A stretch of 64,000 nt of DNA. Origin: Pontibacter deserti (GTDB lineage: Bacteria; Bacteroidota; Bacteroidia; Cytophagales; Hymenobacteraceae). Below are positions 28,004-36,716 of the stretch, piece after piece. Position 1 is the first letter of the stretch, and each line of letters starts with the position of its first letter. The notes beneath the pieces were generated by a model. The model did no database searches. It was not told the origin of the DNA and saw only the letters and a list, made by a program, of their open reading frames with translations. Position numbers and translations under genes: made by a program. The DNA is taken from NCBI RefSeq assembly GCF_023630255.1, contig NZ_JALPRS010000001.1, positions 1,612,001 to 1,676,000 of the forward strand. Direction: 5' to 3'.

Positions 28004-28093
28004 ATGGGAATGTTAGAACTGTTTATTTTCCTGATAGCTCTTTCCTTATTAGCCTTTTATTTCAGGAAAACAGCTAAAAAAAAGAAAGAGTAA
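28004..28093 (+). CDS. 29-residue single-pass membrane microprotein
   Basis: ATG at 28004, stop TAA at 28091-28093, 18 nt after the permease stop. The peptide is a short acidic start (MGMLEL), one hydrophobic helix (FIFLIALSLLAFYF) and a strongly basic tail (RKTAKKKKE), which predicts N-out/C-in insertion by the positive-inside rule. An AGGTG stretch lies just upstream. It ends about 40 nt before a strong terminator, so it is the last gene of the permease operon. No homologue is recalled. Confidence 0.6.
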   Translation: MGMLELFIFLIALSLLAFYFRKTAKKKKE

Positions 28094-28132
28094 CTATACC
28101 TCTCTAAGGTAATCACAAAGATGTAATTACTT

Positions 28133-28166
28133 AAAAGCGCCCGGATAACTTCGGGCGCTTTTAGTT
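28133..28166 (+). terminator. Intrinsic terminator ending the kup-permease operon
   Basis: Stem AAAAGCGCCCG (28133-28143) with CGGGCGCTTTT (28152-28162), 8-nt loop, T-rich after. Confidence 0.85.
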
Positions 28167-28242
28167 TTAATACTGCCTAATGAATGTATACTTGTATGGT
28201 AGCGTGTAACATTCTCATACATAATTCAGAACTTTGCAGGAA

Positions 28243-30789
28243 ATGTTATCAACTGCTATACTTCAGAATTTACCCGACCTGCCTGTAAAGGAAGCGCTGC
28301 CGCGCCTTCTCTCTGCCCTGGAAATAAACCCAAGGGTTGTACTGGAAGCGCCCCCTGGTGCCGGTAAAACCACACTTGTTCCGCTGGCTCTGCTCGAAGC
28401 CAACTGGCGAAACGATGGGAAGATACTGGTATTGGAGCCACGCAGGTTGGCTACACGCGGAGCCGCACAACGCATGTCGGACCTGCTAAACGAGCCGCTT
28501 GGCCAGACAGTAGGCTATTGGGTACGCATGGAGCATGTGGTTTCGAACAACACAAAAGTTGAAGTGGTAACTGAAGGTATACTTACCCGGCTAATTCAGG
28601 ATGACCCAGCGCTGGAAGGTATAGCAGCTATAATATTCGATGAATTTCATGAGCGTAACCTGCAGGCTGATCTGGGTTTGGCTCTAGCTTTAGATGCACA
28701 AGCTGTTTTGAGACCCGACCTTCGGATATTAGTGATGAGTGCCACGCTGGATGCCGTAACTATAGGTAACTGGCTAGATGCACCTGTTATCACGAGCGAA
28801 GGCCGGCAGTATCCTGTTGAAACGCATTATCTACCAACTTCAGAAGTCGCCGCTGCCGGCAACCGACCTGCAGAACGGCTCATCAACCTGGTACCTAAAG
28901 CCATCCGGAAAGCCTTGACAGATGAAGTAGATGGGGATATACTGGTATTCCTGCCCGGCATAGGCGAAATGCGAAGAGTAGCTGCACAACTGGAAGGCAA
29001 ACTGGCACCAACTATAGACTTACATATTCTGCATGGCGACCTGCAGCTTTCCAAACAAATGGCTGCCATACAACCTGCTCCTAAAGGAAGACGCAAAATA
29101 GTTTTAGCCACCAGCATTGCCGAAACCAGCTTAACCATAGAAGGCGTAAAAGTTGTGATAGATGGCGGTTACTCGCGTGTTCCTAAATTCGTGCCCCGCA
29201 CGGGGCTTACAACCCTAGCAACTATACCTGTTTCAAAAGCTGCTGCCGATCAGCGCCGAGGGCGTGCCGGTCGCTTGGGTCCCGGTGTTTGTTACAGGCT
29301 CTGGTCCACTGCCGATCAGTTACAGCTCGCAGACCGCCAAAACCCGGAAATATGCGAGGCTGATCTGACTGGCCTGGCACTAGAGTTGGCGATGTGGGGT
29401 GTAAAAGATGCTGCTGCTTTAAACTGGCTTGATACTCCACCTGCCGCTGCCATGGCTCTCTCCCGCGAATTGCTGCTCCGCCTCGAAGCCATAGATGCTT
29501 CTGGTAATGCCACTCCACATGGCAAAGCCCTGGCATCGCTTGGCCTTTCTCCAAGATTAGGTCATCTGGTTATTCGTGGCCGTGAGTTTGGCTTTGGTGC
29601 TACAGCCTGTGCATTGGCCGCATTGTTATCTGAAAAAGACATCCTTAAGCAACTGGAAACTGGCCGTGGAAATGTGTTGCCCGACCTGTCTCTGCGATTA
29701 GAAATATTAACCGGTAAACGTCCGCCCGTACCTGGTTTTGTGCTGGATGAAAATGCTCTTCGACGAGTTCGCGAACAGGCCCAGCACCTGATGCAACGAA
29801 CACGAACCACGAACCAAAGTATTAACCCTGATGCTGCCGGTATTTTAACAGCACTTGCCTACCCCGACCGCTTGGCCCAGCGTGAGTCATCAGGTTGGGT
29901 AAGACTGGTAACCGGGCAGCGGGCAGCTTTGCCAACAGAGCTTTTCAGTGAAGCTGATTTTTATAGTATAGCTCACCTTGAAATCGGAAACCAGCCCCGC
30001 GTATTGCTGGCAGCACCAATCAACAAAGCCGAACTGCTGGAGCATTTTATAGCGCAACTGGAAGAGCTGGATGAAATTCGTTTTGATGAGGCTACCGGCA
30101 GGGTTATAGCACGAAAAATCACGAAACTTGGCGCACTTATACTTCAGGAAACAAACCAGTCTAACCCCGATGCGGAACTTGTTGCAACTATACTTCTACA
30201 GATGCTGCGTGAGAATGGTATTGAAAGATTACCATGGTCTGACCAAGCGATGAAAACCCGACAACGACTGGCGTTTTTGCAACAGCTGTCGCCGGACCTT
30301 TGGCCTGATGTATCCGATGAAGCACTGAAAGAAACGATGGAGGATTGGCTGCTGCCGCACCTTATAGGTTTACGGAGTATAGAACAGGTAGCACGCCTCG
30401 ATTTTAATGAGCTTATACTTTCTGACCTGAGCTGGGAACAACGCCAGGAAATGGACCGACTGGCACCCTCGCACCTGGAAGTACCGAGCGGTTCCCGTAT
30501 CGCGTTAGATTATGCTGACCCAAGTACACCTATACTTGCCGTGCGCTTGCAGGAAGTTTTCGGAATGCTGGACACGCCCAGAATTGGTGGTGGCAAAGTA
30601 CCTTTACTCATCCATCTACTCTCCCCAGCTTCGCGGCCTGTGCAGGTTACCCGCGACCTCCGCAGCTTCTGGACGACCGGCTATTTTGATGTTAGAAAAG
30701 ATCTACGTGGCCGCTACCCTAAACACCATTGGCCCGATGATCCGTTGGCAGCTGTTCCGACGCGGGGCACCAAGAAAAGACCGCAGTAA
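28243..30789 (+). CDS. hrpB: ATP-dependent helicase HrpB
   Basis: 848 residues from ATG 28243; an in-frame TTG three codons earlier is less likely. DExH helicase with Walker A APPGAGKTT, DEAH-position motif IIFDEFHERNLQAD, VMSATLDA, and motif VI QRRGRAGRLGPG. The C-terminal HrpB domain ends in RSFWTTGYFDVRKDLRGRYP and KHHWPDDPLAAVPTRG. It is a putative RNA helicase; the precise role is unknown even in model bacteria. Appears monocistronic with its own terminator. Confidence 0.95.
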   Translation: MLSTAILQNLPDLPVKEALPRLLSALEINPRVVLEAPPGAGKTTLVPLALLEANWRNDGKILVLEPRRLATRGAAQRMSDLLNEPLGQTVGYWVRMEHVVSNNTKVEVVTEGILTRLIQDDPALEGIAAIIFDEFHERNLQADLGLALALDAQAVLRPDLRILVMSATLDAVTIGNWLDAPVITSEGRQYPVETHYLPTSEVAAAGNRPAERLINLVPKAIRKALTDEVDGDILVFLPGIGEMRRVAAQLEGKLAPTIDLHILHGDLQLSKQMAAIQPAPKGRRKIVLATSIAETSLTIEGVKVVIDGGYSRVPKFVPRTGLTTLATIPVSKAAADQRRGRAGRLGPGVCYRLWSTADQLQLADRQNPEICEADLTGLALELAMWGVKDAAALNWLDTPPAAAMALSRELLLRLEAIDASGNATPHGKALASLGLSPRLGHLVIRGREFGFGATACALAALLSEKDILKQLETGRGNVLPDLSLRLEILTGKRPPVPGFVLDENALRRVREQAQHLMQRTRTTNQSINPDAAGILTALAYPDRLAQRESSGWVRLVTGQRAALPTELFSEADFYSIAHLEIGNQPRVLLAAPINKAELLEHFIAQLEELDEIRFDEATGRVIARKITKLGALILQETNQSNPDAELVATILLQMLRENGIERLPWSDQAMKTRQRLAFLQQLSPDLWPDVSDEALKETMEDWLLPHLIGLRSIEQVARLDFNELILSDLSWEQRQEMDRLAPSHLEVPSGSRIALDYADPSTPILAVRLQEVFGMLDTPRIGGGKVPLLIHLLSPASRPVQVTRDLRSFWTTGYFDVRKDLRGRYPKHHWPDDPLAAVPTRGTKKRPQ

Positions 30790-30807
30790 CTGCAACTACA
30801 AAACTGG

Positions 30808-30832
30808 AAAGCCACCAATACTGGTGGCTTTT
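30808..30832 (+). terminator. Intrinsic terminator of hrpB
   Basis: Stem AAAGCCACCA (30808-30817) with TGGTGGCTTT (30822-30831), 4-nt loop ATAC, 16-20 nt after the stop codon. Confidence 0.8.
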
Positions 30833-30901
30833 ACATTCACATCAAGTATTATCTTTCAGTTAGATTGCAACTTATAAATAGAAATCTCCGGCAGCTTCCG
30901 G

Positions 30902-31276
30902 TTAGTATAGTATCTCTTCTACTTTATAAGAAACCATCCCTTGTGGTGCGGGCCACTCCACTTCGTCGCCTACTTTGCAGCCAAGTATAGCTGTGGCAAG
31001 CGGAGCAAGTATAGACACTTTCCGTGCGCTCAGATCGGCATCTTTAGGGTATACCACCGTTATCTCCATTACATTTCCGGTCTTCAGATCTTTAAGCCGC
31101 ACAAACGAATTCATGGTAACCACATCTACGGGTACTTCTTCCGAGGCTATCACTTTCGCACGTTTCAGTTCTTTGCATAAACCCTCTACGGCAGAAGCAC
31201 CACCGTTCTGGCGTTGTACCTGCACCAAACTATGCAGGCGCTCGTAATCTTTCTCAGTCAGATAAATCGGATTCAT
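30902..31276 (-). CDS. GreA/GreB-family factor, Rnk-like
   Basis: 124 residues. A short N-terminal helical hairpin (residues about 8-45) is followed by a GreA/GreB C-terminal domain (DLKTGNVMEITVVYPKDADL ... APLATAILGCKVGDEVEWPAP). The short coiled coil fits Rnk, which binds RNA polymerase in the secondary channel region, rather than full GreA. It starts 6 nt after the upstream glutamate-synthase-domain gene, so the two are probably co-transcribed. Confidence 0.85.
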   Translation of the reverse strand: MNPIYLTEKDYERLHSLVQVQRQNGGASAVEGLCKELKRAKVIASEEVPVDVVTMNSFVRLKDLKTGNVMEITVVYPKDADLSARKVSILAPLATAILGCKVGDEVEWPAPQGMVSYKVEEILY

Positions 31277-31282
31277 AAACGT

Positions 31283-32845
31283 TCAGTTAAGTATAAATTG
31301 ATGTTCCTGGGTTAGTATAGAGCCTGCATCTGTTTGAGCAAAGTATATATCTTTAAAGCTCAGCGTTTTGCCAGACTCCACTCTTCTGAATATCTTATCC
31401 GGAGTTATACTATCCAGGCTACCGAACCCACAGGCTTCCATTACTTCTATAGTTGACTTTATGGTATTTGTATGAAAGTTCGCCACGCGCACACGCTTAT
31501 CTGAAACATCCAAGCCACTGTATAAGCTCTTATCCTGTGTCGCAATACCTACCGGGCAACGGCCTGAATCGCATTGTAATGCCTGTATGCACCCTAACGC
31601 GAACATCATACCACGGGCACTGTAGCACATATCTGCACCCAGTGAAATTGCTTTAATGATATCTACACCCGTTATGATTTTACCTGCTGCAATTACCCGT
31701 ATCTCTTTTCTGAGTTTATATTTCACAAGCATCGCCTGCACAAAGGAAAGTGCATCGTAAAGCGGCATGCCCAGGCTATCGGTAAACTCCAGCGGCGCGG
31801 CACCTGTACCACCTTCTGCCCCATCTATCGTGATAAAGTCCGGGAAGATCTGGTTGTGCATCATTTCCTGGCAAAGGCGCTCAAATTCCTGCTTGTTACC
31901 AATGCAAAGCTTTATACCAACCGGCTTACCCTTCGACAGAATACGAAGCTTTTCGATGAACAGCAGCATGGTAAACTGATCATTGAAAGCGGAGTGTGCC
32001 GGTGGCGAAGCAACTGTGGTAAAAGGCTCAACTTTACGGATAGCAGCGATCTCAGGCGTATTTTTGGCAGCCGGAAGTATACCACCATGTCCAGGTTTTG
32101 CTCCCTGCGATAGCTTGATCTCCACCATTTTGATATGCGGATGTGCTACCTGCTCCTCGAAAAGTGTTTCTGAAAAATTTCCCTTGCTGTCGCGGCAACC
32201 AAAATAGCCGGTACCAATCTGCCAGATCAGATCGCCACCACCTTCTATATGGAACGGGCTTACACCACCTTCGCCGGTGTTATGCGCAAAACCACCTAAT
32301 TTGGCCCCGCCGCTCAGCGCCATAACAGCTGTTTTACTCAACGAACCATAGCTCATAGCAGAGATATTGTAAATACTGGCACTATATGGCTGCTGACAAC
32401 GACTACTGCCTACCGTTACACGTAAATCTTCTTCTTTTACATGTACCGGAAACATGGTATGCGCGATCCACTCAAAACCATTTTCCTGGCTATCGGCTTG
32501 CATGCCGAACGGTACCGTCTGGCGCACGTTTTTGGCGCGCTGGTAAACTATAGAGCGTTGCCGGCGGCTGAATGGCTTTCCATCCAGGTCAGACTCGAAG
32601 AAATACTGGCGCAGCTCCGGGCGAATACTCTCGAAAAAGTAGCGCAGATAGCCCAGCAATGGGTAATTGCGCAGTATAGAATGTTTTCCTTGCCGAATAT
32701 TCCGGTGGTAGATAACGTGTAATGGCACAACTAAAACAAGCAGCCATAAAAAGGAAATATCCTGGTAACCCAGGTATAAAGTGAGCGCATAACTGGCAGC
32801 AAAAACAACTGCAAGCAATTGTCTTACGCTAAGTTTAGTTAACAT
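31283..32845 (-). CDS. FMN-binding glutamate synthase family protein
   Basis: 520 residues from ATG 32845, chosen because it directly precedes the two N-terminal membrane segments (LLAVVFAASYALTLYLG and FLWLLVLVVPLHVIY). The rest is the FMN/Fe-S domain of glutamate synthase: AMSYGSLSKTAVMALSGGA, DGAEGGTGAAPLEF, and cysteines in GCIQALQCDSGRCPVGIATQ for a [3Fe-4S] cluster. It lacks the amidotransferase domain, so it is not a full GltB. Members are common and of uncertain role. Membrane tethering is notable. Confidence 0.9.
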   Translation of the reverse strand: MLTKLSVRQLLAVVFAASYALTLYLGYQDISFLWLLVLVVPLHVIYHRNIRQGKHSILRNYPLLGYLRYFFESIRPELRQYFFESDLDGKPFSRRQRSIVYQRAKNVRQTVPFGMQADSQENGFEWIAHTMFPVHVKEEDLRVTVGSSRCQQPYSASIYNISAMSYGSLSKTAVMALSGGAKLGGFAHNTGEGGVSPFHIEGGGDLIWQIGTGYFGCRDSKGNFSETLFEEQVAHPHIKMVEIKLSQGAKPGHGGILPAAKNTPEIAAIRKVEPFTTVASPPAHSAFNDQFTMLLFIEKLRILSKGKPVGIKLCIGNKQEFERLCQEMMHNQIFPDFITIDGAEGGTGAAPLEFTDSLGMPLYDALSFVQAMLVKYKLRKEIRVIAAGKIITGVDIIKAISLGADMCYSARGMMFALGCIQALQCDSGRCPVGIATQDKSLYSGLDVSDKRVRVANFHTNTIKSTIEVMEACGFGSLDSITPDKIFRRVESGKTLSFKDIYFAQTDAGSILTQEHQFILN

Positions 32846-32931
32846 ATCTGTAAACAAAAATGAAATAAAATAGGAAAAACAGGTAGCGCAAACAGCTGCA
32901 GACAACTATAGGCTGCAAACATAATTTACAC

Positions 32932-33090
32932 TAAAAGCACGTGTGGTCGGGGCCGGAGAGGTTTTCCGGCTTACTTGTTAAAGTCCTTAGGAACTGAGAA
33001 AAAGTTAAGGCAGTATCCGTTAAGCACATCGCTTAGGGAGAGGTGATGCGAAGCTGCGACAAAGCCAGTGAGTGGCATTGATAAAATAGC
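32932..33090. ncRNA. Structured intergenic stretch, possible RNA element or group II intron remnant
   Basis: Between nadB and the glutamate-synthase gene there are several short stems: GCCGGA/TCCGGC (32952-32970), CCTT..AACT/AGTT..AAGG (32985-33010), CATC/GATG near 33028-33048 and GCCA/TGGC (33064-33076). Composition is GC-richer than nearby intergenic DNA and no frame is open. The GTGTGGTCGGGGCCGG start followed by a hairpin and CTTACT resembles the domain VI end of group II introns. Strand and identity are not certain. Confidence 0.3.
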
Positions 33091-33212
33091 TATGTATTTA
33101 TGGTGTGGCAGCACGGTCAGTTAATTATGATTCAAAGTAAGCGGTTATAAAATTGGAAAACAACTTTGCCTTGTATACGCTGCTTTACCTATATATTGTT
33201 TCAGCTAATTAT

Positions 33213-34766
33213 TCAGCTTAGTTCAGGTACCTGATGCTCAGGTAGTATAGATGTTACTTCTATGTAATGTCCGCCTATACTTTCTGTTCTTTGGTGGCAG
33301 GCTTCTATAATTAGTTCAGCTGTAGTAAGCAGGTTTATAAGTTCGTAATACAAAAGAGAGAACACCCTGATCTGTTCTGCTTCAAGCTTAATTTCTGAAA
33401 GCTTACGCCTGGCAGCTTCCAATCCTCTTCGGGTACGTACAATGCCAGTGTGTTCCCACACCATTGCCTGCAACTCAGCCTTTAATCGCAGCAGTTCCGC
33501 AGCATTATCGTAGCCCGGTAAACTATAGGTCAGGCTCTTAAAGGATGTAAAGTAATGTAACGCAGAAGAGGAAGTTACATGAACGGCAGCCGCTTTGCCA
33601 AATACCACACCTTCCAGCAGTGAGTTACTGGCCAGCCTGTTTGCACCGTGCACGCCGGTGCAGGCCACCTCTCCTACAGCATATAAGCCGGATATTGATG
33701 TTTGCCCGTGCAGGTCTGTTGCTATGCCACCACACTGGTAGTGTGCCGCCGGAACTACAGGTATAAACTCCACAGCAGCATCGATGCCTATACTTTTACA
33801 TTTGGTGTAGATGAAAGGAAAATTCTTCTGTAACCTGCCTTCGGGTAAACGGGTGGCATCTAAGTATAAACAGGGCGAATGATGCAGGTGTATTTGTTCG
33901 TACACAGCTCGGGCAACTATATCGCGCGGCGCCAGTGAGCCCAACGGATGGTATTGTTGCATGAAGGCAGTACCATCCGGCAAAACCAGTTCTGCACCAG
34001 CGCCGCGCAATGCCTCACTTATCAGGAATGTATCTTTAGAATCAGGATCGTAAAGAGCTGTCGGGTGAAACTGGAAAAACTCCATATTCCGGATTGTGGC
34101 CCCTGCCCTGTATGCCATGGCCAGTCCGTCGCCGGTAGCTATAGTTGGATTGGTGGTGTATTGGTATACCTGACCCGAACCACCTGTTGCTAAAACTATA
34201 GCTTTGGCAAGTATGGCTTTATAATTTCCGCTCACCAGGTCCAGCGCCTGCACCCCGTAACAAACCTTCTCCTGATTTATACTTTGCGTAAGCAGGTCAA
34301 TACCCAGGTGATATTCTGCAATGGTGATATTGGGATGCTGAAAAGCTGCTTTGCTTAGCGCCTGTTGTATACTTAAACCGGTGTGGTCTTTTACGTGCGC
34401 GATGCGGTGCTGGCAATGGCCGCCTTCCAAACCCAGAGCTATAGTTTCATCGGGAGCAGTATCGAACTGCACACTTTGCAGCTGTAGCCATTTTATACTT
34501 TCAGGAGCCCGCTCAACCATAAACCGAACTGCAGTTTCGTCGCACAAGCCGGCGCCGGCAGTAAGCGTATCCTGCACGTGCTGCTCAAAAGAATCTATAT
34601 TGCTTAAAACCGCAGCTATACCGCCCTGTGCATAGGCAGTGTTGGTTTCCGTTATTGCAGCTTTACAGAGCACCAACACCTTACCATGTGCAGCAGCTTC
34701 CAGGGCAAATGTCAAACCTGCAATGCCGCTGCCCAATACTACAAAATCATAGTTCAGCGTTTCCAT
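33213..34766 (-). CDS. nadB: L-aspartate oxidase
   Basis: 517 residues. FAD-binding start FVVLGSGIAGLTFALEAA, then TAYAQGGIAAVL, LATGGSGQVYQYTTNP, EFFQFHPTAL and GAGAELV, as in NadB. It oxidises L-aspartate to iminoaspartate, the substrate of NadA. It starts on the base next to the nadA stop. Together with nadA it makes quinolinate for NAD synthesis. NadB can use fumarate as well as oxygen as acceptor, which fits anoxic growth. Confidence 0.95.
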   Translation of the reverse strand: METLNYDFVVLGSGIAGLTFALEAAAHGKVLVLCKAAITETNTAYAQGGIAAVLSNIDSFEQHVQDTLTAGAGLCDETAVRFMVERAPESIKWLQLQSVQFDTAPDETIALGLEGGHCQHRIAHVKDHTGLSIQQALSKAAFQHPNITIAEYHLGIDLLTQSINQEKVCYGVQALDLVSGNYKAILAKAIVLATGGSGQVYQYTTNPTIATGDGLAMAYRAGATIRNMEFFQFHPTALYDPDSKDTFLISEALRGAGAELVLPDGTAFMQQYHPLGSLAPRDIVARAVYEQIHLHHSPCLYLDATRLPEGRLQKNFPFIYTKCKSIGIDAAVEFIPVVPAAHYQCGGIATDLHGQTSISGLYAVGEVACTGVHGANRLASNSLLEGVVFGKAAAVHVTSSSALHYFTSFKSLTYSLPGYDNAAELLRLKAELQAMVWEHTGIVRTRRGLEAARRKLSEIKLEAEQIRVFSLLYYELINLLTTAELIIEACHQRTESIGGHYIEVTSILPEHQVPELS

Positions 34767-35813
34767 TTATGCAAAGGCCAACATTCGCTCTATAGGTGCA
34801 AGTGCACGCTTCAGGATGTCTTCCGGCAGGGTTACTTCAAACAAGAATTCCTTTGCTGTTCCAATGGATTTCAAAGATTCAAGGGTTCGCTGCATGGTTA
34901 TCTGTTTCATGTGCGGACACTTGATGCACGGAACTATAAATTCTTTTTCAGGATACATGCCGCGCAGTGTTGCCCCCAGGTCGCATTCAGAACCAAGTAT
35001 AAACTGACGGCTCTCGCTCTCGCCTACAAAACGGATAATGTCGGATGTGCTGCCAACTATACCTCCTGCACCTTTCAAGGCATCGGTTACAGTATCGTCC
35101 GGAACTTCCCAATGCACCAGCACCTGCGCTTCAGGGTACATCATTTTCAGGCCGTTTATGCGCTGTGGCGTAAATTGCTCATGCACTTCACATTTACCTT
35201 CCCAAAGTATAAGTTCTTTACCTGTTTCGGCTTTTATTTTGGTCTGCAGGTTGCGGCCCATGTAGAGGTCTGGCAAAAAGATAAGCTTGTCGCCGCCCAG
35301 CGAGCGGGCAATATCCATGGCGTTGCGCGAGGTGCAGCAGATGTCGGCTTCTGCTTTGGTTTCGGCGTAGGTATTGATATAAGCTACTACCGGTACGCCC
35401 GGCCATAGTTTCTTCAGCAGTCGCACATCTTCGCCGGTAATACTTTCAGCGAGCGAGCAGCCGGCATCAAAACTAGGAAGTAACACTTGTTTGGCTGGGT
35501 TCAGGATCTTGGCCGTCTCCGCCATAAACTTCACCCCGCAGAAAATAATGTAATCCGCTTCCACAGTTTTGGCCGCCACGCTCAGCCCCAGCGAGTCGCC
35601 TACAAAATCGGCAATACCGCCATCTTCGTGTTTTACCTGCAGCTCGGCCGGCATATAAAAATGCGACAGCACTACTGCATTATGCTTTTTCTTCAGTTCG
35701 CGAATTTCTTCTACAGCATCCAGTAAAGCGGCTTCTTCTTGTGCGGGCAGGGCAACAGGTTCCATGGCTCTGAGTTTTTCAGAGAAGGCGCCCCGGGTTT
35801 GGGTAGAAAGCAT
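34767..35813 (-). CDS. nadA: Quinolinate synthase
   Basis: 348 residues. Motifs AVVLSHFYMP, IFCGVKFMAETAKIL, VVAYINTYAETKAEADICCTS and FIVPCIKCPHMKQIT; three conserved cysteines bind an oxygen- and NO-sensitive [4Fe-4S] cluster. It condenses iminoaspartate with dihydroxyacetone phosphate. It lies 58 nt after an Rrf2 regulator and within the same minus-strand run as Fe-S repair genes, which suggests protection of this cluster under NO stress. Confidence 0.95.
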   Translation of the reverse strand: MLSTQTRGAFSEKLRAMEPVALPAQEEAALLDAVEEIRELKKKHNAVVLSHFYMPAELQVKHEDGGIADFVGDSLGLSVAAKTVEADYIIFCGVKFMAETAKILNPAKQVLLPSFDAGCSLAESITGEDVRLLKKLWPGVPVVAYINTYAETKAEADICCTSRNAMDIARSLGGDKLIFLPDLYMGRNLQTKIKAETGKELILWEGKCEVHEQFTPQRINGLKMMYPEAQVLVHWEVPDDTVTDALKGAGGIVGSTSDIIRFVGESESRQFILGSECDLGATLRGMYPEKEFIVPCIKCPHMKQITMQRTLESLKSIGTAKEFLFEVTLPEDILKRALAPIERMLAFA

Positions 35814-35871
35814 GTGTGTTGTGTGTTTGTGTTAGACTAAGATTCTACTATTGTTTTGTCAGAACTATAGA

Positions 35872-36354
35872 TTATTCCTTTGATCCGGGTTCGGATATAC
35901 TTTCTTTTGGCAGCTCTTCGTGCAGGTTGGTAATATAATACTCCCCTGAGTTAATCCCATCTACCAGCGTTTGTATTGTTTTCGTATCAAATACCCGTAG
36001 CAATTGGTTGCGGTAAGCTTTTATCTCGTCGTGCAACGGGCAGGGATGTGTATCGGAGCACTGCTTCATGCCCATGCCGCACTTCCGGAAAGCTTCCAGT
36101 CCGTCTATTGTTTTTACTACCTCCAGCAGGCTGATTTCGCTGGCCTGGCGATGCAGGAAAAACCCGCCACCCGGTCCTTTTACAGATGCGATCACTCCTT
36201 TACGAACCAGGTCCTGCAGGATCTTGCCCATAAAATGCGCGGGCAGTTCCAACTCCTTCGCTATTTCCTTGATGCCTACTTTAAGCCCCTGTGCATCGTT
36301 CAGAGCGATGTATACAATGGCGCGCAGGGCATATTCCGTTGTTTTCGATAACAT
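35872..36354 (-). CDS. Rrf2 family transcriptional regulator (NsrR-like)
   Basis: 160 residues. N-terminal winged helix MLSKTTEYALRAIVYIAL, recognition region HFMGKILQDLVRKGVIAS, the family wing KGPGGGFFL, then three cysteines at about residues 92, 99 and 105 (KCGMGMKQC, THPCPLHDE). Three such cysteines bind an Fe-S cluster in NsrR and IscR. Its position among hemerythrin, DUF2249, Ric, NOR and nos genes favours an NsrR-like NO sensor. Targets are not proven. Confidence 0.88.
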   Translation of the reverse strand: MLSKTTEYALRAIVYIALNDAQGLKVGIKEIAKELELPAHFMGKILQDLVRKGVIASVKGPGGGFFLHRQASEISLLEVVKTIDGLEAFRKCGMGMKQCSDTHPCPLHDEIKAYRNQLLRVFDTKTIQTLVDGINSGEYYITNLHEELPKESISEPGSKE

Positions 36355-36398
36355 GAGAAACTGTTTATACTTCTAACACTAACACGGCTGCAAAGGTA

Positions 36399-36716
36399 CT
36401 ATTTCCCTTCCAACTGCCGCATCCCTTCTTCTGTGATCATTTCCGTAGACCACGGCGGCGACCATACCAGGTTTACCTTTACATCCAGGTTCGGAAAACG
36501 TTTTAACAGGATCTGCTCTGTTGCATTTACGATGGTGCCGCTCATGGGGCAGCCGGGTGTTGTCAGGGTCAGCTCTATTTCAAGCAGTTCGCCATCCAGG
36601 CTCACACTATAGATCAGGCCCAGGTCAACTATATTAATACCCACTTCAGGGTCGATGATGTATTTTAAGGTTTCGTAAACTTCATTTCCGAAGTCTTCAG
36701 ACACTTGCGTTTCCAT
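36399..36716 (-). CDS. DUF59/MIP18 family Fe-S cluster assembly factor (SufT/YitW-like)
   Basis: 105 residues. Core DPEVGINIVDLGLIYSV and LTLTTPGCPMSGTI with the conserved Cys, as in PaaD/SufT/YitW proteins that help Fe-S maturation. Its start overlaps the end of the oxidase-like gene upstream by 20 nt, implying translational coupling. The location between an Fe-S-dependent regulator and NO-defence genes fits a role in cluster repair. Confidence 0.88.
   Translation of the reverse strand: METQVSEDFGNEVYETLKYIIDPEVGINIVDLGLIYSVSLDGELLEIELTLTTPGCPMSGTIVNATEQILLKRFPNLDVKVNLVWSPPWSTEMITEEGMRQLEGK

Noticed and set aside
34686-35408. 240-residue plus-strand ORF opposite nadA/nadB
   Set aside because: Covers conserved NadA coding sequence on the other strand; composition is Cys/Phe/His-rich as in antisense shadows.
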